Shown piece after piece: positions 10,443 to 18,921 of a stretch of 64,000 nucleotides of DNA. Source of the DNA: Streptomyces toxytricini (GTDB lineage: Bacteria > Actinomycetota > Actinomycetes > Streptomycetales > Streptomycetaceae); contig NZ_BMTY01000014.1 of the NCBI RefSeq assembly GCF_014649915.1, positions 124,383 to 188,382 of the forward strand, given 5' to 3'. A program made the position numbers and the translations under genes. The notes under the pieces were generated by a model, which worked only from the letters and a program-made list of their open reading frames with translations, was not told the DNA's origin and ran no database searches. Position 1 is the first letter of the stretch. Each line of letters begins with the position of its first letter.

Positions 10443-10863
10443 GTGACGCCCATCGGCCCGCACCTTCTGCTGACCTGGTCCGAAGGCGACGCGGCCGTCC
10501 GGTGGAGGGGCCCGCCGGAAGCGCCGGGAACTCCTCCCGGCAGGCGCCGCGCGCCGTCATGGCGTGGCGGGAGCACGTGGACGGGCTCTGCATCCGCCCC
10601 GCGACCTGACATACGCCCCGAACGACCTGCACGGCTTCCACGACGAATTCCCGCAGGACGGCCGACGGCCCCCGATCACGGTCACGCGCAACGAGGGCGG
10701 TTTCCGCGGCCGTATCGGCCTGGAGGCCGGCCGGACCGTGGACACCGGCCACTGGCCACTGGCGCCGACACCGCCCCGGGCTCTCCTCCGGTACTTCGCA
10801 CCAGTAATCGGCAAGGGCGCGTACGCATCCGACCAGCCGACCACCGATCCGGCATCCCGATGA
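10443..10863 (+). pseudogene. frameshifted hypothetical gene remnant
   Basis: A GTG at 10443 has a good ribosome-binding site (AAGGAG, 8 bases upstream) and opens with TPIGPHLLLTWSEGDAAVRW, but gene-like coding then moves between frames. WREHVDGLCIRP continues in a second frame, and DLTYAPNDLHGFHDEFPQDG followed by RRPPITVTRNEGGFRGRIGL is in a third, stopping at 10863. Joined, these segments look like one protein, so two frameshifts near 10540 and 10605 are inferred. I do not recognise the family. A sequencing error in the source is the alternative. Confidence 0.4.
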
Positions 10864-11085
10864 AGCAGTCAGGCGTGCAGCGATCCCGGCCCCCACCTGG
10901 GCCGAGAAGCGACACCAACGACTGCAAACGGCACCAATCGCCCAGCAAGCCGCACCCGGGACGCAAGTGGCCTGCTTCCAGGCAAGGTTGGAACCGTTCG
11001 CACATGCTTATCGTCAAAGAGGTCGAGTTCCGCACCACCCTCCCGTCCCCGACTCTCCGAATGACAACCCCTGGAGACCACCTTC

Positions 11086-12945
11086 ATGCATCCGAGACCA
11101 CGCCGACGCGTGCTCGCCGCCCTCCCCGCGCTCACCCTCGGCGGCGCCCTCCTCGCGCCCTCGGCGACAGCCGGCGCCACCCCGGCGGCACCGGCGCCCA
11201 ACGCCCCGGCCCCCGCCCGGATCGACCTCGTCCTCGACCTGTCCGGCTCGATGAACGAGAACGACGCCGGCGGGCAGACCCGCCTTGCCGCCGCCAAGCA
11301 GGCGGTCACCCGGATCATCGACACCGCCCCGGAACAGGCCCCCCTGGGCCTGCGCGTCTACGGCGCCACCTACCCCGGCCAGGACAAGAAGCAGGGCTGC
11401 GCCGACACCCAGCAGGTCCTTCCGGTCACCCCGATGGACAAAACCGCCCGAGCCGACGCCAGGAAGCAGGTGGCCGGCTTCAAGGCGGTCGGCTTCACCC
11501 CGATCGGGGTCTCCCTCCGCGAAGCCGCCAAGGACCTCGGCCCGAGCGGCGAGCGCCGCATCATCCTCGTCTCGGACGGCGAGGACACCTGCGCGCCGCC
11601 GCCCCCGTGCGACGTGGCCCGTGAACTCAAGGCCCAGGGCGTCGACCTCGCCGTGGACGTGATCGGCTTCCGCACCCCCTCCTCGGCGCGTTCGCAGCTC
11701 AAGTGCATAGCCGATGTGACCGGCGGGTCGTACGCGGACGCCGGTGACGCAGACTCGCTCACCGCGAACCTGTCCACCCTCTTCCGCAAGGAATGGCGCA
11801 CCTACCACGCCACCGGAAAGCCCGTCGAGGGCTCGCCGGGCGGCTGCCGGGACGCCCCGCTGGTCGCGCCCGGCCAGTACCTGGACAAGTTCACCGGGGG
11901 ACGCGACCTCTACTACAGGGTGAAGAAGCGCCCGGACCAGCGGCTCCAGGTGAGCGCCACCGCCGTGGCCGAGGACGGATACGACCGAGGCTCCCTCATC
12001 GCCGTCGCGGCCGGCCCCCCGGAGGAGGGCGGCAAGCCCCGTGACTGGCTGCGCGAGTTCGACCAGTCGATGGGATGGGCCAACATCATCACCACCGGCG
12101 GCCGCAGCAAGCCCGGCGCGGGCGAGGACAAGCCCGCCCCGGACGACACCGGCTGCATCGTGGTCGAGAACAGCGTGACCAAGGCCGGCGACAAGCCGAT
12201 GCAGGTGGAACTCCTCGTCGGCATCGCCGACAAGTCGACCCGGGAGACCGGCGCCCGCACCCCGCAACCCCGCACCGGTGCGGACGCCGAGGGCGGGTTC
12301 TCCTTCAACAGCGCCACCCCGATCGGACCGGGTACGCACCGCCAGTCCATCGCCGTGGGGGAAGCCCCGTTCTGGCGAGTGGAACTGAAGGCGGGCCAGA
12401 AGCTGACGGTCAAGGCCGGTGTGGAGGTCCCCGCCGACTTCCCGACCTCCGTCACCACCGGGTGGGGCCTCACCGTCTACAACGCCAAGCGCGAGGCGGC
12501 TGAGTGCAACAAGAAGGCCGGCGCGACCGAGCTCCTCGCCGGCAGGACCGGCCGTATCGAGCGGGTCTGCGGCCCGTGGCAGATCACCGGCGAGGGCGCC
12601 GGCAGCTCCGATGCCAAGGGCTACGACGTTCCCGGCACGTACTACATCCAGGCGCAGGTCGCCGAGCCCAAGAAGGAAGCCAAGGGCATCGTGGTCCCGA
12701 TCTCGCTGACCGTGGACGTCTCCGGCACCCCGAGTGCCGACACCGGCCCGGTGTTCCACTTCGGCGACGACGCGGCCCAGGGCCCCGCCCCGGCCGGCGC
12801 CAACCCCACCGGCAGCCAGGCGGCCGCCCCGGCGAACGACGACTCGCCCCTCGCCAAGCTCGCCCTGCCGGTCGGCATCGGCGCAGCAGCCCTCGTCCTC
12901 GCCGGCGCCGCCTTCTACGCCGTGAAACGCCGCAGAACACCCTGA
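11086..12945 (+). CDS. secreted von Willebrand factor A protein, membrane-anchored
   Basis: A 619-residue protein; the ATG at 11086 has GGAG 10 bases upstream. Residues 1-30 are a signal peptide. A VWA domain follows (about 44-225) with an intact metal-ion site, DLSGS at 51-55, and the second acidic element IILVSDGEDTC. The middle 350 residues are beta-rich with several cysteines (CRDAPLVAPGQYLDKF, CNKKAGATELL, CGPWQITGEG), probably one or more pre-peptidase or jelly-roll-like domains. Near the C-terminus there is a low-complexity Ala/Pro stretch, a membrane segment (LALPVGIGAAALVLAGAAFY) and a KRRRTP stop-transfer tail. It is probably a surface protein that binds a partner through VWA; the ligand is unknown. 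Confidence 0.85.
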   Translation: MHPRPRRRVLAALPALTLGGALLAPSATAGATPAAPAPNAPAPARIDLVLDLSGSMNENDAGGQTRLAAAKQAVTRIIDTAPEQAPLGLRVYGATYPGQDKKQGCADTQQVLPVTPMDKTARADARKQVAGFKAVGFTPIGVSLREAAKDLGPSGERRIILVSDGEDTCAPPPPCDVARELKAQGVDLAVDVIGFRTPSSARSQLKCIADVTGGSYADAGDADSLTANLSTLFRKEWRTYHATGKPVEGSPGGCRDAPLVAPGQYLDKFTGGRDLYYRVKKRPDQRLQVSATAVAEDGYDRGSLIAVAAGPPEEGGKPRDWLREFDQSMGWANIITTGGRSKPGAGEDKPAPDDTGCIVVENSVTKAGDKPMQVELLVGIADKSTRETGARTPQPRTGADAEGGFSFNSATPIGPGTHRQSIAVGEAPFWRVELKAGQKLTVKAGVEVPADFPTSVTTGWGLTVYNAKREAAECNKKAGATELLAGRTGRIERVCGPWQITGEGAGSSDAKGYDVPGTYYIQAQVAEPKKEAKGIVVPISLTVDVSGTPSADTGPVFHFGDDAAQGPAPAGANPTGSQAAAPANDDSPLAKLALPVGIGAAALVLAGAAFYAVKRRRTP

Positions 12946-13044
12946 CCCCGCTGCGGCCGAAGACCCACCACACACGGCCCCCCCCCGCAGTGCCGACGGG
13001 GACGATGCCCCCGCCGGCCCACCCCTCCGAAACGAGAAGCCGAA

Positions 13045-13482
13045 ATGTGGCTGAAGACCATATCCGAGTACGACGGGGCGACCCCCTCTCCTCCGGCAGA
13101 CCCCTCACACCTGGCACGCGCCGAACAAGTCCTCGACCAACCCCTGCCGACGGCACTGCGGGACCTCCTCCTCGAATGCAACGGGGTCTCGGACGAGTAC
13201 GGCACAGAGGTCGTCTGGGGAATCACCCGCATCCTGGAAGCGAACCTGTCCTTCCGCAGCGAGCCCTCGTTCCGCTCCCTCTACATGCCGTTCGAGCCGC
13301 TCGTGTTCTTCGGTGAGAACGGGGGAGGGGACCAGTTCGCGTTCGTCCGCACACCCAGCCGAGACGACGTGTTCGTCTGGGACCACGAAACGGACAGCCG
13401 CACCTGGATCGCTCCCCGCCTGGAACCCTTCCTCCGCAACGCCCTCACCCACCCGGGCACGGACTGGTACCGCCCCCTGTAA
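13045..13482 (+). CDS. SMI1/KNR4 (SUKH) domain protein
   Basis: A 145-residue protein covering essentially one SUKH domain. Visible family features are LPTALRDLLLECNGVSDEYG near residue 35, the central PFEPLVFFGENGGGDQFAF, and VFVWDHETDSRTWIAPRLEP. SUKH proteins commonly act as immunity proteins to polymorphic toxins, or as housekeeping adaptors. No toxin gene is adjacent, so an immunity role is not supported here. The ribosome-binding site is weak (GAGAAG). Confidence 0.8.
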   Translation: MWLKTISEYDGATPSPPADPSHLARAEQVLDQPLPTALRDLLLECNGVSDEYGTEVVWGITRILEANLSFRSEPSFRSLYMPFEPLVFFGENGGGDQFAFVRTPSRDDVFVWDHETDSRTWIAPRLEPFLRNALTHPGTDWYRPL

Positions 13483-13719
13483 CCGGGCGTCCCCAGGGGG
13501 ACCGGGCCGGTTGCCCTGTCTCGATCAGATGCAGCAGCGACCGGGCGACGCCGTGGCAGTCGTCGGGGCCGAAGCAGGCAGCCGGAGCCTGCGCCTCGCT
13601 CCGTGTGGCGGCTGCGGACGGAGTAGCCGCCACCGTTGATCGGACAGCCGCCCTCGGCTGTTGTCCACTGGGCCGCTTGGCCCCTGATCCTCGAGGAGCG
13701 CGCAGCTTCGGTGGGTCGG

Positions 13720-13971
13720 CTACTCGGGTGTGGGTTTGCCGGCCAGGGCTTTGGTGACGGTCTGCCCCGTCAGTCCTGTGGCGCGGATCAGGTCGGACTT
13801 GGACACGCCGCACCTGTGTGCCGCCCGCATGGAGGCGTTGCGCAGCGCCACATCCGGCCGGAAGGGGTGGCGGGCCAGTGTGCCTTGCACGAGTGCGACG
13901 AAGCGGAGCAGTATCCGGCCCTGCCAGGCGGTCAACGTGTTGCGCGGTGAGGGCGTTGCGGACGTGGCCAA
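13720..13971 (-). CDS. small HTH-like protein, possibly truncated
   Basis: An 83-residue frame starting at a TTG at 13971 with GAAAGG six bases upstream. The C-terminal half (MRAAHRCGVSKSDLIRATGL, then TGQTVTKALAGK) has the spacing of a helix-turn-helix such as those in Xre- or resolvase-type regulators. No longer convincing start is seen, and the upstream DNA is noncoding in appearance. It may be a remnant of a larger regulator. Family not recognised. Confidence 0.4.
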   Translation of the reverse strand: MATSATPSPRNTLTAWQGRILLRFVALVQGTLARHPFRPDVALRNASMRAAHRCGVSKSDLIRATGLTGQTVTKALAGKPTPE

Positions 13972-14166
13972 GGCGTACCTTTCGCTCGACTTGTCTCCCC
14001 TTCGAAGGTGACGGCACTTCGGGCCACCCGGCAGAGCGCGACCAGGCCACTTCGGTACGACACCACAGAACACGTCCGCGAGGGGACGCGCCTCAAGGGG
14101 CTCCCGTGCCACCGCGTGCCACACTGCGCGCGGCCGGATCGATCCGCGCGGTGACTCGGCCGAACG

Positions 14167-14436
14167 TCAGGCGTCCCCCCGCCGGCGCCGCGCGATGGCG
14201 ATGTCGTCCTGCAGGGCGCTCAACCGCGGGAACGGTTCCCGCGTCGCATCCAGGACGCACACGTGCAGCCTGTCACCGGCCTGGGGCGGGGCCACCTCGG
14301 CATCCCACCACGACGGGTGCTTGACCTGGTCGATGAAGCCGAAGACGCCCTCGGCTCCCTCCACCTCCACCTTCGCGCCCACCGACGCGACCGCGACGAC
14401 CGTCACGTCCAGCTCCTCGTCGTTGCGGAACAACAA
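14167..14436 (-). CDS. S1-like OB-fold protein, probably the 3' part of a broken gene
   Basis: An 89-residue frame whose first candidate start is a TTG at 14436, behind GGGAGG. The sequence ELDVTVVAVASVGAKVEVEG, then GVFGFIDQVKHPSW and AGDRLHVCVLDAT, resembles an S1/OB-fold RNA-binding domain. Gene-like coding continues upstream in other frames, so this could be the C-terminal piece of a frameshifted gene rather than an independent small gene. Confidence 0.5.
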   Translation of the reverse strand: MLFRNDEELDVTVVAVASVGAKVEVEGAEGVFGFIDQVKHPSWWDAEVAPPQAGDRLHVCVLDATREPFPRLSALQDDIAIARRRRGDA

Positions 14437-14645
14437 CTCTGCCTCCCAAGATCTCCACCCGGCTGCGCTTCTGCGTCAGCTCGTCGAACCGGTCCAGTGT
14501 CTCCACGGGGTCTCGAACACGACGCGCGGGGCGTCGTTCGGCCCGTTTCCGTCGTGGACCTTCGTGTGCTCGTCCAGCTCCTCCAGGGACTGCGGAAGCA
14601 CGCCCGCCCCGCCGGTGATGCCCAAGCAGCGGCCGAAAGCACGGC
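14437..14645 (-). pseudogene. upstream frameshifted part of the S1-like gene
   Basis: Directly upstream of the S1-like frame, gene-like coding appears as CLGITGGAGVLPQSLEELDE (one frame) and then ETLDRFDELTQKRSRVEILG (another frame), before switching again at about 14440 into the S1-like segment. The three pieces read as one continuous protein if two single-base shifts, near 14510 and 14440, are corrected. I infer a decayed gene or sequencing errors. The left part of this region abuts the stop of the VOC gene. Confidence 0.35.
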
Positions 14646-14668
14646 TGGCGCCAGGCCCGGCCCGACCG

Positions 14669-15118
14669 TCAGACGCCGGTGTACTGGGCGGCGTATTCCC
14701 CGCTGGGCGGCACGACGGTGATGACGTCGATCAGCACACCGTCCGGAGCGGCGATGATGAAGTGGCGCTGGCCGAATTCCTCGGTGCGCAGCGGCAGCAC
14801 TTCCGGCAGGCCGGCCTCGGCCACGAGCCGCCGGTGCTCGGAGTCGACGTCGTCCACCTCGAAGTTCAGCAGCAAGCCGCCCTGGAGCGCGACCCGGTGG
14901 CCTTCCGGGACGGTCGGGTGGGTGTGGTCGAGGAGGGCCAGCTCGTACTGCGGGGCGTCGGGGCGGCGCAGGCTGACGTACCAGTCCGCCGCGAAGGTCA
15001 CCTCGAACCCGAAGTGGCTCGTGTAGAAGTCGCGGGCGGCCGCCACGTCCCGGGTGGCGAGCACCGGGTAGAAGCCGCCCAGCTCGGCCGCGGGCAGGGT
15101 GGTGCGCTCGTCCGTCAT
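14669..15118 (-). CDS. VOC family (glyoxalase-like) protein
   Basis: A 149-residue protein, ATG at 15118 with GGGAG upstream. It has the paired beta-alpha-beta-beta-beta modules of the vicinal-oxygen-chelate fold: [20 protein letters not shown] in the first half and [20 protein letters not shown] in the second, ending in a metal-region-like [17 protein letters not shown]. These proteins include dioxygenases, antibiotic-binding and resistance proteins; the substrate cannot be told. It is divergent from the TetR gene at 15218 with two operator copies between them, so inducible expression is likely. A TTGACA -35-like element lies at the distal operator. Confidence 0.85.
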   Translation of the reverse strand: MTDERTTLPAAELGGFYPVLATRDVAAARDFYTSHFGFEVTFAADWYVSLRRPDAPQYELALLDHTHPTVPEGHRVALQGGLLLNFEVDDVDSEHRRLVAEAGLPEVLPLRTEEFGQRHFIIAAPDGVLIDVITVVPPSGEYAAQYTGV

Positions 15119-15141
15119 GGCAGTGGGTCTCCCATCCTCAT

Positions 15142-15164
15142 TTCACATACCCCGGGTATGTGAA
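15142..15164. promoter_or_regulatory. TetR operator copy 1
   Basis: A perfect palindrome with 10-bp arms, TTCACATACC-CCG-GGTATGTGAA, just upstream of the VOC start. It shares the core ATACC-N3-GGTAT with the second copy at 15177-15191. The centres are 31 bp apart, about three helical turns, which suits two dimers on one face of the DNA. Confidence 0.8.
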
Positions 15165-15176
15165 TCATAGCGCTAG

Positions 15177-15191
15177 CATACCCTCGGTATG
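15177..15191. promoter_or_regulatory. TetR operator copy 2
   Basis: CATACC-CTC-GGTATG, a second copy of the ATACC-N3-GGTAT core on the TetR side of the divergent promoter region. It overlaps the TTGACA-like -35 of the VOC promoter on the minus strand. Confidence 0.8.
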
Positions 15192-15217
15192 TCAATGGGG
15201 AAGGGCGGTGTCCGTCA

Positions 15218-15799
15218 ATGACGGTCAGCCGAGCGGAACAGCGCGCGGCCACGCGGCGCGCACTGCTGACGGAAGGGCGACGGCAGTTCGCCGCCGACGG
15301 CTACCACCACGTGGTGCTGGCCGAGGTGGCGCGGGCCGCAGGCGTCACCAAGGGCGCCGCCTACCACCACTTCGACAGCAAGGCCGGGCTCTTCCGGGCC
15401 GTCGTCAGCGAGGTCCAGCAGGAACTGGGCGAGCGGGTCGCGGCAGCAGCCGAGCAGCACGTGGACCTCTGGGAACAGTTCCGGGCCGGCTGCCGGGCCT
15501 TCCTGTCCGCGGGCACCGACCCCGCGGTACGGCAGATCCTCCTGCTCGACGCGCCGACGGTGCTCGGCTGGGACGAGTGGCGGGCCATGGACGAGGAGGC
15601 CTCCGCCCGCCACCTCGCGGACGCCCTGACGGCACTCGCCTCCGCCGGCATCATCGCCGACCAGCCGGTGGAGCCCCTGACCCGACTCCTCTCCGGGGCA
15701 ATGAACGAGGCCGCGCTCTGGATCGCGCAGGGCGGAAACGCCGAAGCCGCCGAGCAGGCCCTCGACCGCCTCCTGACGGGCCTGCGCCCCACGACCTGA
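15218..15799 (+). CDS. TetR family repressor
   Basis: A 193-residue regulator, ATG at 15218. The DNA-binding domain is standard (RRALLTEGRRQFAADGYHHV, then LAEVARAAGVTKGAAYHHFD). The C-terminal domain (VRQILLLDAPTVLGWDEWRA, with HLADALTALASAGIIAD) matches the TetR_C_33-like group, in which the ILLLDAPxVLGWxxWR motif is conserved. It is divergent from the VOC gene and almost certainly controls it through the two operators at 15142-15191. Confidence 0.9.
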   Translation: MTVSRAEQRAATRRALLTEGRRQFAADGYHHVVLAEVARAAGVTKGAAYHHFDSKAGLFRAVVSEVQQELGERVAAAAEQHVDLWEQFRAGCRAFLSAGTDPAVRQILLLDAPTVLGWDEWRAMDEEASARHLADALTALASAGIIADQPVEPLTRLLSGAMNEAALWIAQGGNAEAAEQALDRLLTGLRPTT

Positions 15800-15977
15800 C
15801 CCCGACCAGGCATCCCCCCTCCTCGCCCTGCCCCTCCGGCCCGCAGGGTGCACGGCGCGCGGCGGGGGAGGAGCAAGGAGACCCGGCCCGGACCACCCGC
15901 TGCTCGCGTATCGACGGCCGCGGGCCACTCCAGGCTCACGCCGCTGCGTCGGGTATGCGGGATCGCGAGCGGGGTGC

Positions 15978-16349
15978 TCACAACCCCATGGTCAACAAGA
16001 CCGTAACGACTGGCGGCACCGGCGCGACGAGCCCCGCCCAACGGCGAACCCTGGTGACAACCGGGCGCCGAGCAGCCAGTCGGGAGGCCACCACGAGGAC
16101 GGGGGTGACCGTCCAGGAAGCCCACCAGCAGGCAGTGACGACGGCCACGGTCCGAGGGTGAGCCTCGCCGGCCATAGGGGCCAGACCGCCGAAGAGAAAG
16201 GCGACCGGCACCAGTGCCGCCGTTACGGCCGTAGTCCACATGGGTACGGCGTCGATGGCGGGGGCTGCATTGCTGCCGGTGGTTGTTCCGGGGGCTGTTC
16301 GGTGCATGGCTCCAGCCAAGCGGCTCCGGCGCTGTTGCGCGTGGGCCAT
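15978..16349 (-). CDS. small integral membrane protein
   Basis: A 123-residue protein with three hydrophobic segments (TTAVTAALVPVAFLFGGLAP, VAVVTACWWASWTVTPVLVV and WAGLVAPVPPVVTVLLTMGL) after an about 35-residue polar start. The ATG at 16349 has only a weak ribosome-binding site; a later ATG at 16307 would remove part of the polar start. The topology and codon use are gene-like. Family not recognised. Confidence 0.6.
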   Translation of the reverse strand: MAHAQQRRSRLAGAMHRTAPGTTTGSNAAPAIDAVPMWTTAVTAALVPVAFLFGGLAPMAGEAHPRTVAVVTACWWASWTVTPVLVVASRLAARRPVVTRVRRWAGLVAPVPPVVTVLLTMGL

Positions 16350-16378
16350 CGTACTCAGGTCACCTTGTGCCCGTACTC

Positions 16379-17089
16379 ATGGCGCTGAGCACGCGTGACA
16401 GCCTGTGGACCCGCGCGACCGCCGACCGCTACGACGCCGAGGAAGCCGAGGCGTCCTCGGCTGCCGTCCTCGAACCGACCCTCGCCTTCCTCGCCGAGCC
16501 CGCCGGAGACGGCCGGGCGCTGGAGTTCGCCATCGGAACCGGCCGGGTGGGAGTCCCGCTCCGGGAACGAGTGTGCCGGTGGTGCGCATCGAACCGTCCG
16601 AGCACATGGCAGCGGTGCTGCGGCGCAAGATCGACGACCCCCTCCCGGTAGTCATCGGGGACATGGCCACCGCGGTCGTTTCCGGTGGGTTCACCCTGGT
16701 CTACCTCGTCTACGACACCATCGCGAACCTGCTGACGCAGGACGAGCAGGTCGAGTGCTTCCGCAACGCCGCACGGCATCCGGAGCCCGGCGGGCCGGTT
16801 CGTCATCGGGCCGGGGGTGCCGCCGCTGCGGCTCCTGCCGCCCGGCCGGGTCGCGGTGCCGTTCGACGTCTCTCGGCAGCATCTCGGCTTCGACACCTTC
16901 GAGCTGGTCGAGCAGGTGCTCGTCTCGCATCGCTTCACCCGCGACGGCGACGGCGGCCGCTACCACCGCGAAAACTCCCGGACCGGGCCCGGCCGGCGGG
17001 GCTCGGGGCAGGCGGCAGGAGGTCCTCCGGTACCCTCCCCGGCATCACCGACCACGCCCACATGCGGCCCGTCCAGCCCAGTGGAATAG
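16379..17089 (+). pseudogene. class I SAM-dependent methyltransferase, frameshifted
   Basis: The start at 16379 gives LWTRATADRYDAEEAEASSA and then the SAM motif region RALEFAIGTGRVGVPLRER. At about 16565-16572 coding shifts frame and continues with VPVVRIEPSEHMAAVLRRK and TLVYLVYDTIANLLTQDEQV. At about 16795 it shifts again to GRFVIGPGVPPLRLLPPGRV and VSHRFTRDGDGGRYHRENS. Together these make most of a methyltransferase, with E-x-G-x-G-x-G as EFAIGTGRVG. The C-terminal beta sheet is missing or unrecognisable. Two frameshifts plus loss of the end argue for a decayed gene. Confidence 0.75.
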
Positions 17090-17363
17090 TGGGGGGAGCG
17101 GGCGGACGCCACCCCTGGGGGCGCGGGTGTTCACGGACCTCCACGTATCGTCGGCAACTCCATTGCATGCCGAAGCCGAAGGCGCTGAACTCCCCACACC
17201 AACCGGCGGGACCCGAGCCCGAACCCTCACGCGGCGGCTCTGAGGCCCGCCGCGCTGAAGGCTCGTTCACCGCCACCATTCCTCCGCGAGGCGTGGACAA
17301 CGTACGTGAACGAGGCCCTCTTCGGGTGAAGCGACTGCCTTCAGCCGAGGGAAGGGACATCTC

Positions 17364-17927
17364 ATGCGAAGGAAGACCCTATCCACCGCGGTTGCGGTTG
17401 CCGTGGCGTTCGGCGGGTGGACAGCCGTCACCGCAACGACGGCGCACCCAGCGGAACGAGCCGCACCCGGCGCCACCTGCTTCCTCTCGGAAGGCCCCGA
17501 CAACACGTTCGGTGTGTCGGGCGAAGGATTCAGGCCCGGCGAACGCGTCACCGTGAAGAACTCACAGGGCACCACGGTACGCACGACCAGAGCCATCACC
17601 GGAGGCTTCTTCGAGGTCACGGGACTGCCGAACGACACCTACAGCGCCGCGGGACGCCGCGCCAGGGCGACCTGCCCGAAGTTCGTTTCGGACGAGGAAG
17701 CTGCGATCAAGTGCACCGTGACCAAAGGCCCGGGAACGACCTACGGAGTGTCCGGCAGGGGCTTCCCGGTGGCGGAGACGGTCACGTTGAAGAACAGCTC
17801 TGGCACCGTCTTGAACACCACGCAAACCATCCAGGACGGGTTCTTCGAGTTCACCGGCGTCCCCAACGACACCTACACCGTCACCTCGAAGTTCGCGAAG
17901 GTGACCTGCGCCAAGGCCGCCGAGTAG
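17364..17927 (+). CDS. secreted two-repeat protein
   Basis: A 187-residue protein with ATG at 17364 and GAAGGGA 7 bases upstream. Residues 1-33 form a signal peptide. The mature part is two similar modules of roughly 65 residues. Module 1 has CFLSEGPDNTFGVSGEGFRP and GGFFEVTGLPNDTYSAAGRR; module 2 has CTVTKGPGTTYGVSGRGFPV and DGFFEFTGVPNDTYTVTSKF. Each module has a cysteine at each end, so one disulfide per module is likely, giving small Ig-like or pre-albumin-like beta domains. Function unknown. Confidence 0.82.
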   Translation: MRRKTLSTAVAVAVAFGGWTAVTATTAHPAERAAPGATCFLSEGPDNTFGVSGEGFRPGERVTVKNSQGTTVRTTRAITGGFFEVTGLPNDTYSAAGRRARATCPKFVSDEEAAIKCTVTKGPGTTYGVSGRGFPVAETVTLKNSSGTVLNTTQTIQDGFFEFTGVPNDTYTVTSKFAKVTCAKAAE

Positions 17928-18008
17928 CACCACCCGCCCCGCCTGGCCGGCTCGAGCAGCTCCGCGGGGGTGCTGGCCGGGCCGGAACGCCCCCCGGGCC
18001 TATGTGCT

Positions 18009-18029
18009 GCGGCCCCCCCGGAGGGCCGC
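18009..18029. terminator. short terminator-like hairpin
   Basis: GCGGCCC and GGGCCGC arms with a 7-base loop at the meeting point of the convergent genes ending at 17927 and 18031; the right arm touches the end of the hydrolase gene region. Confidence 0.45.
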
Positions 18030-18030
18030 C

Positions 18031-18789
18031 TCACGCCGCCGCCGCGACCGCGCGTGCGAATGCGGCCGGAGCGTCGAACATGACGTTGTGGCCGGCTCCG
18101 GGAATGGTCACGACGTCCACGCCGGCCGCCCGCAGCCCGCCCGCGCCGACCACATCACCGCTCAACTCGCCCTGCAGATACGTGCGCGGCATGCGAGCGG
18201 CCTGCAGCATCTCCCGCATCACGGGGCGGCTTCCCCGCACCAGATGGGTGGCGGAGCGGTGCAGGCCAAGCGGGTCGGCGAGGCGCATGGTCGCCGCCCA
18301 GGTGGGTCCGACGCGCTCCAGCACGCGGGCGAACCCACCGCCCTGTACGAACTCCTCCTCCGTGTAGGAGGCGATGCCGCTGCTGCCCGCCGTCGGCGGC
18401 GGGAACGGGTCGAGGTTGCCCTCGGTGACGACGAGCCGCCCCACCAGGTCCGGCCTGCGGTGGGCGAGGACGATGGCGACCGCGCCGCCCATGCTGTGCC
18501 CGGCGACCACGCCACCGCGTACCTGTGCCACGTCAAGTGCTGCGGCCAAGGCGTCCGCATGGTCCTCCAGGCGGTAGCCGAACTCGGCCGGCCGGTCGCT
18601 GATGCCGTGCCCGGGCAGGTCCACGAACAGCATCCGTCGCCCGGCCAGTTCACTGCGACCTGCAATGTGGGCGTGATACACGGTCGAGGCGGCCCCCAAG
18701 CCGTGTACGAACACCACCGCCGGCCCCTTGCCGACCGACTCGGTCCACCGAATCACACTGCCCTGCCCATCGATTGGAGCCTCGCGCAC
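18031..18789 (-). CDS. alpha/beta hydrolase
   Basis: A 252-residue protein starting at GTG 18789, behind a GA/GG-rich stretch; an in-frame GTG at 18834 would add 15 residues. Visible features: the oxyanion segment VVFVHGLGAASTVY, LFVDLPGHGISDRP, the nucleophile elbow VVAGHSMGGAVA (GHSMGG, Ser), and the C-terminal His in IPGAGHNVMFDAP. It is therefore a cytoplasmic esterase/lipase-like or lactonase-like enzyme; the substrate is unknown. It diverges from a PadR gene, with an 18-bp palindrome in the gap. Confidence 0.87.
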   Translation of the reverse strand: MREAPIDGQGSVIRWTESVGKGPAVVFVHGLGAASTVYHAHIAGRSELAGRRMLFVDLPGHGISDRPAEFGYRLEDHADALAAALDVAQVRGGVVAGHSMGGAVAIVLAHRRPDLVGRLVVTEGNLDPFPPPTAGSSGIASYTEEEFVQGGGFARVLERVGPTWAATMRLADPLGLHRSATHLVRGSRPVMREMLQAARMPRTYLQGELSGDVVGAGGLRAAGVDVVTIPGAGHNVMFDAPAAFARAVAAAA

Positions 18790-18849
18790 CGTCCACCCCT
18801 CTCCCCGCCACACCCTCGCAGCGACCTTCTCCACACTTAGCTGCCACAG

Positions 18850-18867
18850 TACTACGTCAACGTAGTA
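18850..18867. promoter_or_regulatory. PadR-type operator
   Basis: A perfect palindrome, TACTACGT-CA-ACGTAGTA, in the intergenic region between the divergent hydrolase and PadR genes. PadR regulators bind such dyads, so this is the likely shared operator. Confidence 0.75.
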
Positions 18868-18921
18868 ATGCGCTGTCGGAGTACTGCGACGGCGTGGAAG
18901 GGTATGAGGCAAGATGACGCC

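Noticed and set aside
13045-13482. Immunity gene of a toxin system
   Set aside because: SUKH proteins often play that role, but no toxin or secretion gene is nearby.
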